Below, in pieces: positions 1 to 12,538 of a DNA stretch of 64,000 nt. The notes under the pieces were generated by a model. It was not told the DNA's origin. It did no database searches and saw only the letters and a program-made list of their open reading frames with translations. Position 1 is the stretch's first letter; each line of letters opens with the position of its first letter. The translations under genes and the position numbers were made by a program. The DNA comes from Poa pratensis (Eukaryota; Streptophyta; Magnoliopsida; Poales; Poaceae): contig CAMZMU010000111.1 in NCBI GenBank assembly GCA_947311845.1, positions 22,595,332 through 22,659,331 on the forward strand, written 5' to 3'.

Positions 1-214
1 GACACAAAGGCTGAATTTGCTAGATCAGCTGTTCAGCCTAATCTCACGGAGTGCATAAGGGCATGCTGGCTACCAAACACGCTCTTAGAGCACTCGATTT
101 TGCAGAATAAGTTGCACTGACTAGGCTGAGGCAACCACTCTAGTCTACTTACCTGCACCAGGTTGTGAACTTGTGATGCTAGCAACGTTTTATTGTTAGT
201 TCAAGCAACATTGC

Positions 215-681
215 TGCGACAGAGGTTTGGCAGCCACAGGAGTGGTTTCGAGAGACTCTGAGTCTTTTCGTGGAGCGGCTGGTAGAGTGTATAGGGGCAT
301 TGTTGATCCCCTGATTATCGAAGCATTGGCTTTAAGAGATGCTGTCAGTTTTGCTGCTGAGCGAGCTTATGGTCAAGTGGTCTTCGAGGTGGACTGTGAA
401 GTCCTTGTTCATCACTGGAATGATCGACTTAATGATCGTTTAGTTCTGAAACCTATCTTAGATGAGATTTGTGAGCTTTCTAGTTCTTTGGTTTCTTTTT
501 CGGTTGTTTGTGCTCGTCGCGAGGCCAACCAGGTAGCACACCATTGTGCAAAGTATGCATCCGCTCAGGAGGTGTCGTCTACTTGGAATGCTGTGCCACC
601 GGCCTTTTTAATTCACAGCCTTAATGCGGATTGTAATTTTGTGTTGATTGATTAATAAAGCGTGCGGTTCCCTTAAAAAAA
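215..681 (+). mobile_element. 5'-truncated LINE (RNase H 3' end)
   Basis: Non-LTR retrotransposon fragment of about 467 bp. The open frame at 227-655 reads as an RNase H-like domain of the plant LINE type: an EALALRDAV helix, a VFEVDCEVLV strand and a C-terminal REANQVAHHCAKYA helix. A stop follows, then an AATAAA-like signal and a short A run at 674-682. A 17-bp direct repeat, AGTTCAAGCAACATTGC, flanks it at 198-214 and 682-698, the expected product of target-primed reverse transcription. No reverse transcriptase part remains, so it was dead on arrival. It lies about 380 bp upstream of the RIC1-like start codon, on the same strand. Confidence 0.88.
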
Positions 682-698
682 AGTTCAAGCAACATTGC

Positions 699-1062
699 CA
701 AATCGAAGCTCTTTGTCAAAAGTGACCTCAAAGCCTGTTCACGGTATTTGTTTGTTGTCTAATGGCACTGGCAGTGTATCAACGTTTTATGTTGAACGAT
801 ATGTCTTTTTTTTTATGGGGAGTTGAACGATATGTTGGCTTTGAATCTCTGATCCGGATCTGAAATAAAAAAGAAAAAAAAGGAGCGAAAAGCCCAAAAG
901 GAAAAAAAACTGGTGTGCATCTCCGCATCGCCCACCAGCATCCCTTCCAACTCAGATCTCTCTGTGTCCCCGACCCGCACCGCATCGCATCTCGCCCAGC
1001 CAGACGACACCCACCTGCCACCGGCGAGGGGGGCGCTCGCCGCCGCCGCCGCCGACGCCGCG
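699..1062 (+). promoter_or_regulatory. Upstream region and 5' leader of the RIC1-like gene
   Basis: This stretch lies between the LINE insertion and the RIC1 start codon. It holds a short direct repeat, GTTGAACGATATGT, at about 792-805 and 822-835, a T-rich and A-rich tract, then a C-rich leader running into a GCC-rich segment just before the ATG. I see no convincing TATA box. The promoter role is inferred from position only. Confidence 0.5.
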
Positions 1063-4000
1063 ATGTACATGGCGTACGGGTGGCCGCAGTCGATCCCGCT
1101 GGACCCGGGCGACTCGGACGGCGTGGTCCTCCTCCGCGTCCTCGGCCGCCTCCTCCTCGCCGTCTGCCCCGCCTCGCTCCACCTCTGGTCGGCCTCCCAC
1201 CACAAGGTCCGCCTCGCCCGCCTCGACCGCTCCCCGGAATCCCTCGCCGCGCACGGCCCCAACGCCCACGCCGTCTGGAGCCCCGACGCCAAGACCGTCG
1301 CCGTCCTGGTCAGCCCCCCGCCTCTCCTGCTTGCTCCGCCTCCCTCTCCCTCTTCCGAGTGACGACTCACTGCGTGTGTGCTGTGCGCAGACCTCTTCCT
1401 TCTACCTCTACATATACAAGGTCCAGCTCTCGGGAAAGCCGCTGATCGTCGGGGGCAAGCAGCTCCCCGGCCTCTGCCTCGCCAGCTTATCCCAAATAAT
1501 CGTCGAGAAGGTCCCTCTCGCCAACGACATTTCCATAACGTACGGTATCCGCCGCTCCTTATACCCCCCGAAATGACGACTCCAAATTCCTGCCCACGGG
1601 GAGCTAATTTCGAAGTGTGATATCATGTTGTAGGAGCAATTTTGCTTGCGACAGCAAGAGCATGCTCTTCGGGCTGTCCAACGGGCACTTGCAGGTCGTG
1701 TCCTGGAATGCTGAGGTACATGGAAATGCATACTGCTTTTGTTTCTCGTAAGTCGCCCGTTAGAAGCGAAATATGTAGTTATGTCATGCCTGCTTCCTAC
1801 TTGCTATTCTAATAGTATCGCGTGTTTGTTGCTACTTGCCAGTTCTCGGACAGCTTCAAGCTCCGTTGCTCCGAGTGTTCGCCCGACAAAACCACTGCCG
1901 TTGTAGATGCGTTGGTGTTTGATCCGCCTAGCTTGCGAGGAGACTCTAATGCGAGGCCTGCTCCCTGCTGCACAGGGGACTTCGCTATCATCAGTGTCGA
2001 GCTGTCGTTGAAGCTGAGATTGCTGGTCGCTTTGTACTCGGACTGCCAGGTCGCGCTCTGTGCTGTCGGTAAGAAGGGATTGAAGCAAACAAGTGGCATC
2101 AGGGTAGAGAGATGGGTGAGCGCTGGTGGCGCAATGTGTACTTCTGTGGCTTCTGAACAGCAGATTCTCGCTGTTGGCTGCAGCAGAGGTGTTGTTGAAT
2201 TGTATGACCTGGCTGAGAATGCGCGGCACATGCGCACCGTCTCCTTGTTTGATTGGGGGTAAGTCTCTCATAATGATACATATATTTTACAAACTGTTAG
2301 AGGTTACGAACTGTTAGAGTTCATAGTAGCGGTTGCGTTGCTAGTTCAGAGTTCTGGCAACTTAATTTTCTGGCAGTTGATTGCAAATGTGTACTGATTT
2401 AGGATACCCCTCTTGCATGTAAATTGGAGAAAATTTTGGAACATTTTTTTACTTTACTAGATGTCCTGATCTCCAAGTGGTATAAATTCAAGTGAACTTT
2501 GAATGCCTGATTGTATGGGTTAAGCACTTAACGCCGATATTGTTTTTTTGTTCTATACATGTCATTTTGCCAGAATGGTCTATTTTTCAGCATTTAATCT
2601 GTGGTTTGTGATTGACATGTACTAGGTCGATTTACTAGCAATGCTTTTCAGTTATTATTATAATGAAGCAGGAGATAACTGTTCTTTTTCCTTGGGTAAA
2701 AATTTGTAGGTATTCAGTGGAAGATACTGGTCCTGTTACTTGTATATCTTGGACGCCTGACAATTGTGCTTTTGCAGTTGGATGGAAATTTAGGGGACTT
2801 ACTGTTTGGTCTGTATCTGGATGCCGGTTGATGTGCACAATTCGACAAGCTGGATCAAATTCTGCTTTGTCTCCAATGGTTAAACCTAGTGCCCAAAAGT
2901 TTGAGCCTTTAATGGGCGGGACATCACACATTCAATGGGATGATTATGGATATAAATTATTTGCAGTTGAGGAAAGCTTGTCAGAAAGAGTTCTAGCTTT
3001 CTCATTTGCCAAATGTTGCCTCAACAGAGGACTTTCAAGCACAACATATACTCGCCAAATTCTTTATGGCGAAGATCGAATCCTATTAGTGCAACCCGAT
3101 GATACCGATGAGCTTAAGATATTGCATCTTAATATTCCAGTTAAGTCTTACGTTTGATCTCTTGATTTGTTTCTTAGGCAAGAGTGTTGGATTATATGTT
3201 GATGCGTAGCTCATTATAATACTTCTCTTTTCGGAGCAGGTGTCCTATAGTTCACAGAACTGGCCTGTTAAGCATGTAGTTGCAAGCGATGATGGTATGT
3301 ACTTGGCAGTTGCTGGCTCTCATGGCCTAGTGCTGTACGATTTGCGAAACAAAAGATGGCGGTTTTTTGGGGATGTTACTCAAGAGCAAAAGATTCAATG
3401 CAAAGGCTTGTTGTGGCTGGGTAAAATAGTCATCGTATGCAATTATGTTGAATCATCAAACACGTTAGTCTCACTTCCTTAACCTTTTTTGCTATCTGGT
3501 AAGGCTGAGACTTTCTAGTTGAACGCATGGAGGCTCTCTATTTATAATGATATGTATGTGAACTGAGTTTCATGCTTTGAACCAGTGCTTGAACTCACAT
3601 AGATACTGGCTAGACTTCACTATTTGCTAATATTTCAAAGATTTCTTCATAAATATTGTTTATTCTTAGTGCTTTGTTACGCGTTTAAATGCCATGTTTA
3701 TTATTTATTTTTTCTCAAATGTGTATGACTTGCTATTTAGCACTTAGCTATATGATATGTTTGCTGCCTGTCTTAGGTACGAGCTGCTGTTTTTCCCAAG
3801 ATATCACCTTGATCACAGCTCCTTACTTTACCGGAAACCACTGCTTGGTAGACCCATTGTCATGGATGTCTTTCAGGATTACATTCTTGTTACGTACAGT
3901 CCGTTTGATGTGCATATCTTCCATGTGATGATCTCGGGAGAATTATCACCTGCCAGTAGTCCAGTTTTACAGGTGATGTGAAAATTTTGCATCCTCAATG

Positions 4001-7000
4001 AAGTGTTTTGCCAGCTCCTATCTGATAACGTGCATTTTTCTACGATTCAACAGCTTTCAACAGTTCGAGAACTTTCAATTATGAGTCCAAAGAGCCCACC
4101 TGTTTCAATGCGCTTGATTCCTGAACCAGCTGATGAAGGAGTGCAGCAGCGGGATACAAATGGGCCTTCTGACTTGTTGTCCCGACAACCTTCAAGGTAT
4201 ATTTAAACCCAAATGTCACCTGGTCATATTCTCCTTGATTTTTATTTGGTTTGCAATGTATCAGATGCCTGATCTTGCGGGTGAATGGGGAACTTTCTGT
4301 GCTGGACATGGACGATGGACATGAACAAGCACTTACAAATTCAGTTGAACTCTTCTGGGTCACATGTTCTCAAACGGAAGAGAAGGGTAATCTTATCAAA
4401 GAGGTTTCATGGCTTGACTATGGCCATCAAGGGATGCAGGTTGGTTTTAATTGTATTCTTCAATATATATTTCCCTTTATGCACATTTATTTTATGGTCA
4501 TAGATGTTATTTTTGTCAAAATTTGCTTGCTATCCTTTTATGCATATTCTGCTTTGTTGCAGGTTTGGTACCCTTCACATGGAGCAAATCCTTTTAGGCA
4601 AGAGGATTTTTTGCAGGTACTGATCTTTTTAGATCATATAATAGTTTTGATATCCACTTGGAGTTCTCCATCTACTTTCTGTGAAATGTCTATAGTTATT
4701 TTTGGGTAAATCTATCAATAGAATCGTAATACTTCTATATGCTGATATTTTTTTCAAGTGAGAATTTTCGAGATATTATTATAAATTATAAGCACTTCTT
4801 ATTTGATTATACAGTTGGATCCGGAGCTTGAATTTGACCGAGAGGTGTATCCTCTTGGTCTCCTTCCAAATGTTGGTGCAGTAGTTGGTGTTTCTCAGAG
4901 AATGTCCTTCTCAACCTCAGAGTTCCCATGCTTTGAGCCTTCTCCAAAAGCGCAAACAATATTGCATTGTTTACTACGGCATCTCCTCCAGGTAAAATTA
5001 GCTATGATCAATCCTCTTTAGTATATGTTTTCTATTTGTTGACCTTTATGAAGATAAATACAATCTTCAGAAACTTTTCATTAGTCTGATAAGAACGAAA
5101 AATGAAGATTTTCATTAGTCTAGATTCCGAGCAGTCCACCTAGTTTTGAGTTACCTTCAGGTTAATGCTTGTACACAACCAAGTGAAAACAGGACTTATG
5201 TACTTCTACGGAGAAAAAGAGGAAAGGACCAAGTTTGACGAAGATTGAGTAAACATTGGTACACACATCCAGTGTGATCTGCTAGTGTGAGTTTAGCTTA
5301 GATAAGTGGCGTTATCTTGTTGGTCGAATTCGCAAAGTTAACATATGGATGTGCCTGTTAATTCATGAATATCTCTAAGGACATCCTGCTCTTCTTCAAC
5401 ACAGTTTTATATTTTTCTAAAGATTCATGGCTGAACCAAAAATTAGCATAGGGATAACAAGGAGTTGATAATACCTTTTCTTTAACAAGGAGCTGGCATA
5501 CCTTTTCTTTCTTCTGGTTTAATTCTCTGTATGAGAGAACCTTTCTTAAGGTCTAACAAATTTGTAGCCATTGTGCTATCCCTTGCAGAAATATTTGATA
5601 CATTAGGAATATTAACTTTATGGCTTACCATGAAGTTATGTTTATAGCAACGCTTTATTGGGATACTTGCGTCAACTTTTCTACGCTGGTCTGTTCTGTA
5701 GAGCTTACATGCCAATTCCCTAGGTTGTATGGCGTAAATATTTTCTTGTGCACCTAAATTTATTCTTCCGTTTTCCTTTTTCTTAACAGAGAGATAAACA
5801 TGAAGAAGCTTTACGTTTGGCAAACTTGTCAGCAGAGAAACCTCACTTTTCTCACTGTTTAGAGTGGCTTCTGTTTACGGTATTTGAAGCAGATATCTCA
5901 AGGTATTTTGATTCTGGCTTGCACTGTCCTTGTACAAATGTACTGCATATTTGCAGTATGGAGCTAAAACAAAGCTGGAAACATGCTGTGGTTCATTGTG
6001 TATTGTTTAAAATATTTCTATTTAATGCTGCACTGGTAGTGTGATTACACCGTTTGTTGACTAAGTTACTAGCTTTCGTGTCATTATTGCTAAAATAAGG
6101 AATCAAGTTTCTTTTTCTAATTGTCCACTTTGCTAATTGCAGGCCAAGTTCTTCAAAAAATCAACTTCCACAAAAAAGTGAATCTCCAAAGAAGTCTCTT
6201 TTGGAGAAGACATGTGACCTACTTCGAAACTTTTCTGAATATATGGATGTTGTAGTCAGTGTTGCTAGAAAAACTGATGGTCGGCACTGGGCAGATCTTT
6301 TCTCTGCAGCTGGGCGATCCACAGAGTAAGTGTGCAGCATTTTTTTCAAAGATGCATACCTCGTAGTTGTAACTCTTGCTCTTAGTAATTACCATATATG
6401 ATATATCAGCTAGGGTGTAGATACACTTGTGGTTGCGTACTTCCGTATGTCATAGTTGGTGTCCGTCAACAAGAATCTAAAGATTCGTTGTTGATTCGTT
6501 GACTTGCTAATCACTCAAACATAGACTACTGTCTGGTGGGGCTTCAAAATGACACTAATCTTAGAGATCTCAGGCATTTTGTTGAACCGGCCGGTTTCTT
6601 AGGTTTTTAGAGGATATAGATGTCGATTGAATTGTCTCTGGTAGTCAATTTTCGTAACTGCATTGATCTCTTATTGGTGTATATAAATACCTCCAGCAAA
6701 TTTATGGTTACCAGTACAGTACCCGCGTTTGGTATCTTCGGGGTGCAGACTCAAAATAAATGTTTATGATGTTCAACAACCAACCACTGTGTATCATCGA
6801 CACTGGTTAATGATTGATTAACATTTGAAATAAATATAATTGTTGTGTTCTTATTATGATCGTTCTTCCATGATAGGATGTTTGAGGAATGTTTCCAACG
6901 GAGATGGTACAGGACTGCTGCTTGCTACATATTGGTACACCCTTTTAGGATATGTTAATAATATCCGATGCATGATAGTATTGCTCAGACTTATGCAGGA

Positions 7001-9170
7001 ACAGAGATTATTTTTCACTATTATTATCATGTTGTTTTGCAAGAATTAGTGCTTAAATGTTTGTTTAATTACAGGTCATTGCTAAGCTGGAAGGCCCTGC
7101 TGTCAGTCAGTATTGTGCACTCCGTTTACTTCAAGTAATTGTTTTGCCTTAATCATAAGGTGGTTTTGGTCTGTGTGCTAGTTGTCTCTCATATTGAAGC
7201 TCTCAATTTGAGTGTTTGTTACTTTGCAGGCTACACTTGATGAATCTCTGTACGAGCTCGCTGGGGAGTTGGTAAGATTTTTATGCTATAACCTGTCTAT
7301 TTCCTATATTTATTGTCTGCAGAGGAATAAGGGAATGCCATTAATGTTCTTAGGTCCGTTTCTTGCTAAGATCTGGCAGAGACTTCGAAAATGCCAATAC
7401 GGACTCTGAAAAATTATCTCCAAGGTTTATGAGCTATTTTCTATTCCGTTCGCCATATAAGAGACAATCTTCTGATTTGAAAAGGTAAATTTTGTAGTTA
7501 ATTTTAAAAAGGCTACGGTGTTCGCTAAAAACAAGGTTGTGCTGTTGTTATCAGAATTTCTTAACTGTTACTCCCTGTTTGGACAGTAACTCGATGAAAG
7601 AACTTAGCCCACATATTGCCTCTGTTATGAACATTCTGGAGAGCCATGCCAGCTATTTGATGTCTGGCAAGGAACTTTCGAAGCTCGTTGCTTTTGTCAA
7701 AGGGACTCAATTTGATCTTGTGGTGAGATTCTCACCATTCATTGTTAGAACAATTTTATTGATTTAAAGCGACATGTTATCAAACCTCATTGTAACTTCA
7801 TGCAGGAATATCTTCAACGAGAAAGGCTAGGCTCTGCTCGACTGGAGAATTTTGCATCTGCACTTGAACTAATCGGAGAAAAGGTTTTCATTTAACAAAT
7901 CATGAAGAATTTATACCTCAATACTTTTTTTGTGGGAATACCTCAGTATTTACTTTTGTGCTCGGTGTATTTGCAAATTCCATAGCTTTTTATAGGAACT
8001 ACACCTAGTTATTTAGAATTTTTTGCTTTGCAAAAACACTTGGGCTTGTATTGTATATATTGCATATTTCAATTTGAAAAAAAATCCGCAGTCCTCAGCC
8101 CTAAGTTTTCTCAAGCTAGTTGTGCTTTGCTCAACAAGGCTTGAAACTGAACGTTGGGAATGTTTGTTTAATAGATAGGGAGATGCTTTACTCGAGCAAA
8201 TCAAAAAATCACTTGACAATATTGAATGTACAAACGGAACAATCAGCTGGAATAATCCTGTGTAGACCATCCGCTTGCTTGGTTCAAGCAGATGCATCAC
8301 ATACCTTGATGCTTTCTTGGTTGATTTGCATGTCACACAGTAAAATATGTATGTGGTATTTTGTTTCCATATCCTTTTCTTGAAAAGGTTCTCACTTGTA
8401 TACTGATATAATTGGATGACAGCTCCAAATGGACACACTTCAGAGCCGGCTCGATGCTGAGTTCCTTCTTGCTCATATGTGTTCTGTCAAGTTTAAGGAA
8501 TGGATCGTGGTGCTAGCAACTTTACTGAGGCGTGCAGAGGTACTTGTATAGTTCCATGCTTTGACATGGTTAACAATTCTTGTATGCAAGCTAAAATGTT
8601 TGAGTATGCTGTGCTTTGGTGATGCTTTGCTGGCTTTTGTGTCTGCTGTCAAGTTGATACATTTGTGTAGCTTTTATTATCTGGATCTTCACAACTGCCC
8701 ACTAGTGTTTACTTGCCGCCCAACTTGTACTTAGCGTGACTGGGTGATTCTTTTAGATGAGATACTAATCTAGTTGGTGCACTGTTATCAGTGAATAGTA
8801 GCAATTCGTATCTTGCTTTATTTAATATGTAGAAGTGCGATGGTTTAGTAGTGAACTTATTGCTTGGTTATGCAAGAATACTCATGCTTGCTGCTTGTAA
8901 TACATTTTTTGTTATTTCCTCAGGTTTTGGTGGATCTCTTTCGACATGATATGCGACTGTGGAAAGCATATAGTATTACTCTACAGGTTAGCAAGCATAA
9001 AAAGGGCGTGTTTCCTCCTGTTTATGAACTTTATAAGCGTATCTGACATCCGTACAAATCACCCGCAGTCGCATGATGTATTCAGAGAATACCTCGATCT
9101 TCTTAGCGCCTTGGAGGAGGAGCTTTCTTCAGTTTCCGATCTCACGTTGCAAAACGGACCACTGTCGTGA
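1063..9170 (+). CDS. RIC1: RIC1-like WD40 protein, Rab6/Ypt6 GEF subunit (22 exons)
   Basis: Homologue of RIC1, which with RGP1 forms the Golgi nucleotide-exchange factor for Ypt6/Rab6 and acts in retrograde vesicle traffic; this role is from family knowledge. Exons: 1063-1308, 1391-1539, 1634-1715, 1843-2258, 2710-3139, 3240-3463, 3777-3972, 4054-4196, 4265-4439, 4563-4616, 4815-4991, 5790-5902, 6143-6325, 6877-6934, 7075-7134, 7230-7271, 7354-7484, 7587-7722, 7806-7883, 8423-8539, 8924-8986, 9069-9170. All introns are GT-AG and phases agree throughout, giving 3,375 nt and 1,124 aa, close to the plant RIC1 length I recall. The N-terminal two thirds is WD40 beta-propeller (for example VVELYDLAENARHM, TCISWTPDNCAFAVGW). 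The RIC1 domain starts near residue 755 (LRHLLQ, then HCLEWLLFTVFEADISR) and runs to about 1,010. The start has a GCCGCG context. No stops or frameshifts were found, so the gene looks functional. Confidence 0.93.
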
Positions 9171-9650
9171 TACTGAAGGAACAGCGATTTTGGATGCCCA
9201 ACAGTTTAGCCTGGTGTTAATTTAACACATACAGTTAGAAAGAGAGAAGCGCGGGGAAATCTTTTGTAGATAGTATTGTTTGGGGGGTTGAACCCCCCTT
9301 AGAGCGACATCTTAGAGGCTACGGCAGCCTTTTGTGCAGTGAATGAGTTCATCACGACATTGTTGTATCATTAGTTGCGGCAGAGTGAGAGTGTGCGTTC
9401 TTCCCCTTACTGTAAGTATGCGCTGCTCCCAAACAATGTAAAGTATAAACCAGTCATGTCCATCAAGTCGCATTTTTTTGTTTGTCTTAAGCTTACCACC
9501 TCTATCCTGCCCGGTCCCCTGGAAGACTGATACATTTGTATCACTGTAACTTGTGAGGGTATCTTATTTACTCTTTCAGGAATGTACAAATTTTTTTTCA
9601 CATGAATGTACAAACTTTTTGCTCCAGCATCATATTGCTTAAGGCCTTGT
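9171..9650 (+). other. 3' flank/UTR of the RIC1-like gene
   Basis: T-rich sequence after the stop codon. It contains a strong short hairpin at 9282-9298 with arms GGGGGGTT and AACCCCCC around one G. The segment ATGAATGTACAAA is partly repeated near 9580-9615 around a T run. There is no coding potential. The polyadenylation site cannot be placed. Confidence 0.5.
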
Positions 9651-10026
9651 TTAGTTGTAGGTTATGTCCACTTCTTAGATCATCTCCATCGGCAACCTCT
9701 CTCTATCCATTTGAATTGTTGTAATAACATAAAACTTGATTGTCCATTGGTGAATATGCTAACCCATACCCTACCCATTCGGGTCGGGTGCCCATGGGTA
9801 GACGGACCCATGGGCCATGTGCTCTGAGAGTTCACGCGTGCATGACTAAATCATTTTGTAGTTATTCATGTGTTGTTTCATCACAAATTTGTTGATGCAT
9901 GGCGAGAAAATTAGCAAACTCGGCTGTCATGCCTTGATGTGGCTCGGCAAAAGGGTCTTGGTACTCAAACTGCCGATCGAACACTATGTTAGCATCTTGC
10001 TCACTCTCGATCATGTTGTGCAACAT
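9651..10026. other. Intergenic, no gene seen
   Basis: AT-rich sequence without a plausible gene. Around 9765-9815 it has several ACCCAT/ATGGGT motifs in both orientations, making a weak inverted repeat of the kind seen near transposon ends. No element boundary could be defined. Confidence 0.4.
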
Positions 10027-10670
10027 TCATAATCTCCCACATCTGATATAGCAACCATGATAGAGAAGGATACTTGACAACCACAAACTGAGCTTGAAGC
10101 ACACCAAATGCCCCTTCAGATCTTTCCGGACATTCTCTTGTCTCTTTACAAATTGAGAGCTTGCCTCACTCCGATTGTATTCACAAATGTCGACCACGAC
10201 CGGTAAAAAAAATGTCGACCAACGAGGATAGATGACATCTCCTAGATAGTACCTCTTGTCGCATGCGTGGCCACTGATCTCACAGTTGCACTCTAGAGGT
10301 TGGCCTTCACCAAGTCTTGCAAACACCGCAGAGTGTTGCAACACGTTGATGTCGTTGTGAGAACCGACCATGTCGAAAAATGCGTGCCAAATCTCCAACA
10401 TGTCTTAGGCTTCAATGCATGCAATCGATACTCCCAACCATTTTAGGAGATCCTCTCGTTGCACCTTGTTCCATGAGCCAAGCTGTGTCTGCTGCATTTG
10501 GTGATCTCAGATAGATTACACTGCGGTTCTTATTGGCTAGCCGCTCCGGCCTCGATCCTCCACAATTGGGGTGGCTTCCAGCTCATGTTGCGCATGTGAA
10601 AGAACACCGTCATCAGCGAGATCAGCGTCATCTTCCATGATTTGGTGAAATACAATTTGATCGTCGCTAT
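10027..10670 (-). pseudogene. PIF/Harbinger transposase fragment
   Basis: Reading from high to low coordinates, the translation contains WHAFFDMVGSHNDINVLQHS, then a block ending in GDVIYPRWSTF. These are conserved blocks of the plant PIF/Harbinger DDE transposase (HARBI1-like nuclease) family. An in-frame TAA sits at about 10409 just before the DMLEIWHAFF block, so the frame is broken. The upstream part to 10670 still shows degenerate acidic coding-like sequence (DDADLADDGVLSHAQHEL). The 5' portion is cut by the solo LTR at 10671. No terminal inverted repeats were located. Confidence 0.75.
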
Positions 10671-11847
10671 TGAAAGGATCGTATGACACCTAGAGGGGGG
10701 GGGGGGGGGGGGGGTAAATAGGTGCTACTTCAATTTTAGTACTTTTTCAAATTAGGCTTGACACAAAAGGTAAATTCTCTAGATATGCAACTATGGTGAA
10801 TTTACCTATATGACAAGCAAGCAACTAAACAAGATACACGAAGTAAAGACTATAAACAAGGATAGAAGTAACCGAAAGCGAAAGCACGCGGAGACACGGA
10901 TGTAATCCCGAGTTCCTCCTTTTTAGGGGAGTACGTCTCGTTGGAGAGGTGTGAGCTACCACAAAGGTCAAAACTCAACCGCCACAAAGGCGGGTGCACC
11001 TTCTTCTCCGATGAACCGCACCACAAAGGTTTGGTTCACCTTCCACTATCGGAATCCTTCAAGGCGGAATCCGGAGCCCTTACAACAACGATCCGGGGCA
11101 CAACCCACAAGAGGATTGGGGGCTCCCGAACAGCTACAAATCTGTCACAAAGACAATCAAGTGAGTACAATATGAGGCTAGGTTTTCCCAATGGAAATCC
11201 TAGCAAAGGGTCCCTCAAGTGAATGAGGGGGAAATGAAGAACGGCTTGGTGAAGATGTAGATCCGGGGCTTCTCCTTCAATCCTCCAAGAATCAACGAGT
11301 TTGGGTGGAGGGATTGGGAGATCTATCAAATCTTGAGCTTGCAATCAATGGTGTTCTTCAACGTGTTCAAGCTGCTTGTCTCAAGGTAGGTGGAGGGCTA
11401 TTTAAAGCTCCTCCAAAAAGTGGCCGTTTGAAGGTGCCAGACTGGCCGGCTGGGGGGCCGGTTTGGCCGGCCTGGGGGCCGGCCTGGCGTGCTGTGGCCA
11501 GCTGCAGAGGAGCCGGCATGGGGGTCGGTTTGGCCGGCCAGGGAACCGGCCAGCCAGCCGAGCCAGCCGGCCTGGGGCCCGGACTGACCGGCTGGGAGCC
11601 GGCAACCCAGCAGAGCCAACCGGCCAGGGGCCCGGTCTGGTCCGGCCAGGGAACGGCTACCCAGCCGAGCCTGGGAACCGGCCACCCAGGGCACCGCGCC
11701 TCTTATCCGATATCCCGAACTTTCTTTCTTCTTTTTGAATATGGAGAGATACCGGATGATTTCTGAAATCACTTAGCAACATATTAAACTTTCACGGTGT
11801 TGTTATCTAACACACAAAACATAGAGGGGATAATAAATGTCCTTTCA
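10671..11847 (-). mobile_element. Solo LTR, TSD GCTAT
   Basis: A 1,177-bp segment beginning TGAAAGGA and ending TCCTTTCA, flanked by the 5-bp repeat GCTAT at 10666-10670 and 11848-11852. This is the signature of LTR-LTR recombination leaving one LTR. No internal region, primer site or coding sequence is present. It has a run of 20 G at 10695-10714 next to CCTAGAG, as in the Copia-type LTR at 35.5 kb. Its middle (Cs and As around CACAAAGG) also resembles that LTR (CACGAAGG), so it is probably a distant Copia relative. Orientation is inferred from that similarity. A GGCCGG-rich degenerate minisatellite fills 11440-11690. Confidence 0.9.
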
Positions 11848-11852
11848 GCTAT

Positions 11853-12255
11853 CCATGGCCAATTGGACAAAATGAATGAATAGTAAAGCTATGCAATAAA
11901 TCAACAATCAAAGAAATGGACTATTGGCAAAAACCAAACACCTTGTGTGCGGGGCGGGATGGAGATAGTGACGGTGCTGCCAAAACTAGTTGTGACGGCG
12001 CAAAGCGAGGATAGGAATCGACAGCGAGCCGTCCTGTGTGGTCGCAGTAGACTCCCAACGGATAGTTGGCGACAACAAGGGGCCTCTGCCGCCGTGTGTG
12101 TAGGGTCCCACTTGTCACAACCCTTGTCCGGTCATTGTCTGGCGCACCGGACCAGACCTCCAAAATTAGGGGTTCGCTTGGGTGCCGAACAATTTTTGGA
12201 TGGGTTGAAACAAACGGGGGCGGGATAATTTTTTCCGTTCAAAACCCCATTGAGC

Positions 12256-12293
<38 letters not shown>

Positions 12294-12425
12294 GGGGTGT
12301 TACTTGTAGAGGTTTAACCCCTGAACCCGAGGCGCCTGCCGTCGGGATGTGGCCAAGTCCACAGAAAATCAAAGCAGTGGCAGCAGTAGGAAACATACAG
12401 TTTGACGACACAAAGGAGGGTCCAT
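11853..12425. other. Intergenic with a 36-G homopolymer
   Basis: This follows the solo LTR and may hold more of the decayed PIF/Harbinger element. A run of 36 G at 12257-12292 dominates it. The open frames across this stretch are poly-Gly or poly-Pro artefacts of the run. No gene is supported. Confidence 0.5.
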
Positions 12426-12434
12426 CTTTATTTA
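12426..12434 (-). terminator. Polyadenylation signal of the hevein gene
   Basis: The minus strand reads AAATAAAGA here, about 105 bp downstream of the hevein-gene stop codon, matching the AATAAA signal. The assignment rests on motif and position. Confidence 0.55.
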
Positions 12435-12538
12435 GCACACACATACCATTACACATGCAAACGGTACATGCATGCACCAGGCCATTTTATTGGAGGCAGA
12501 CACGGAGGGAGCACAAGGACATCCACGAACAACGGTGT

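Noticed and set aside
11305..11766. 153-aa frame in the solo LTR
   Set aside because: It comes from the GGCCGG minisatellite, giving Gly/Pro/Ala-rich sequence.
12166..12477. 103-aa frame with a poly-Pro stretch near the hevein gene
   Set aside because: It is created by translating the 36-G homopolymer and overlaps no exon signals.
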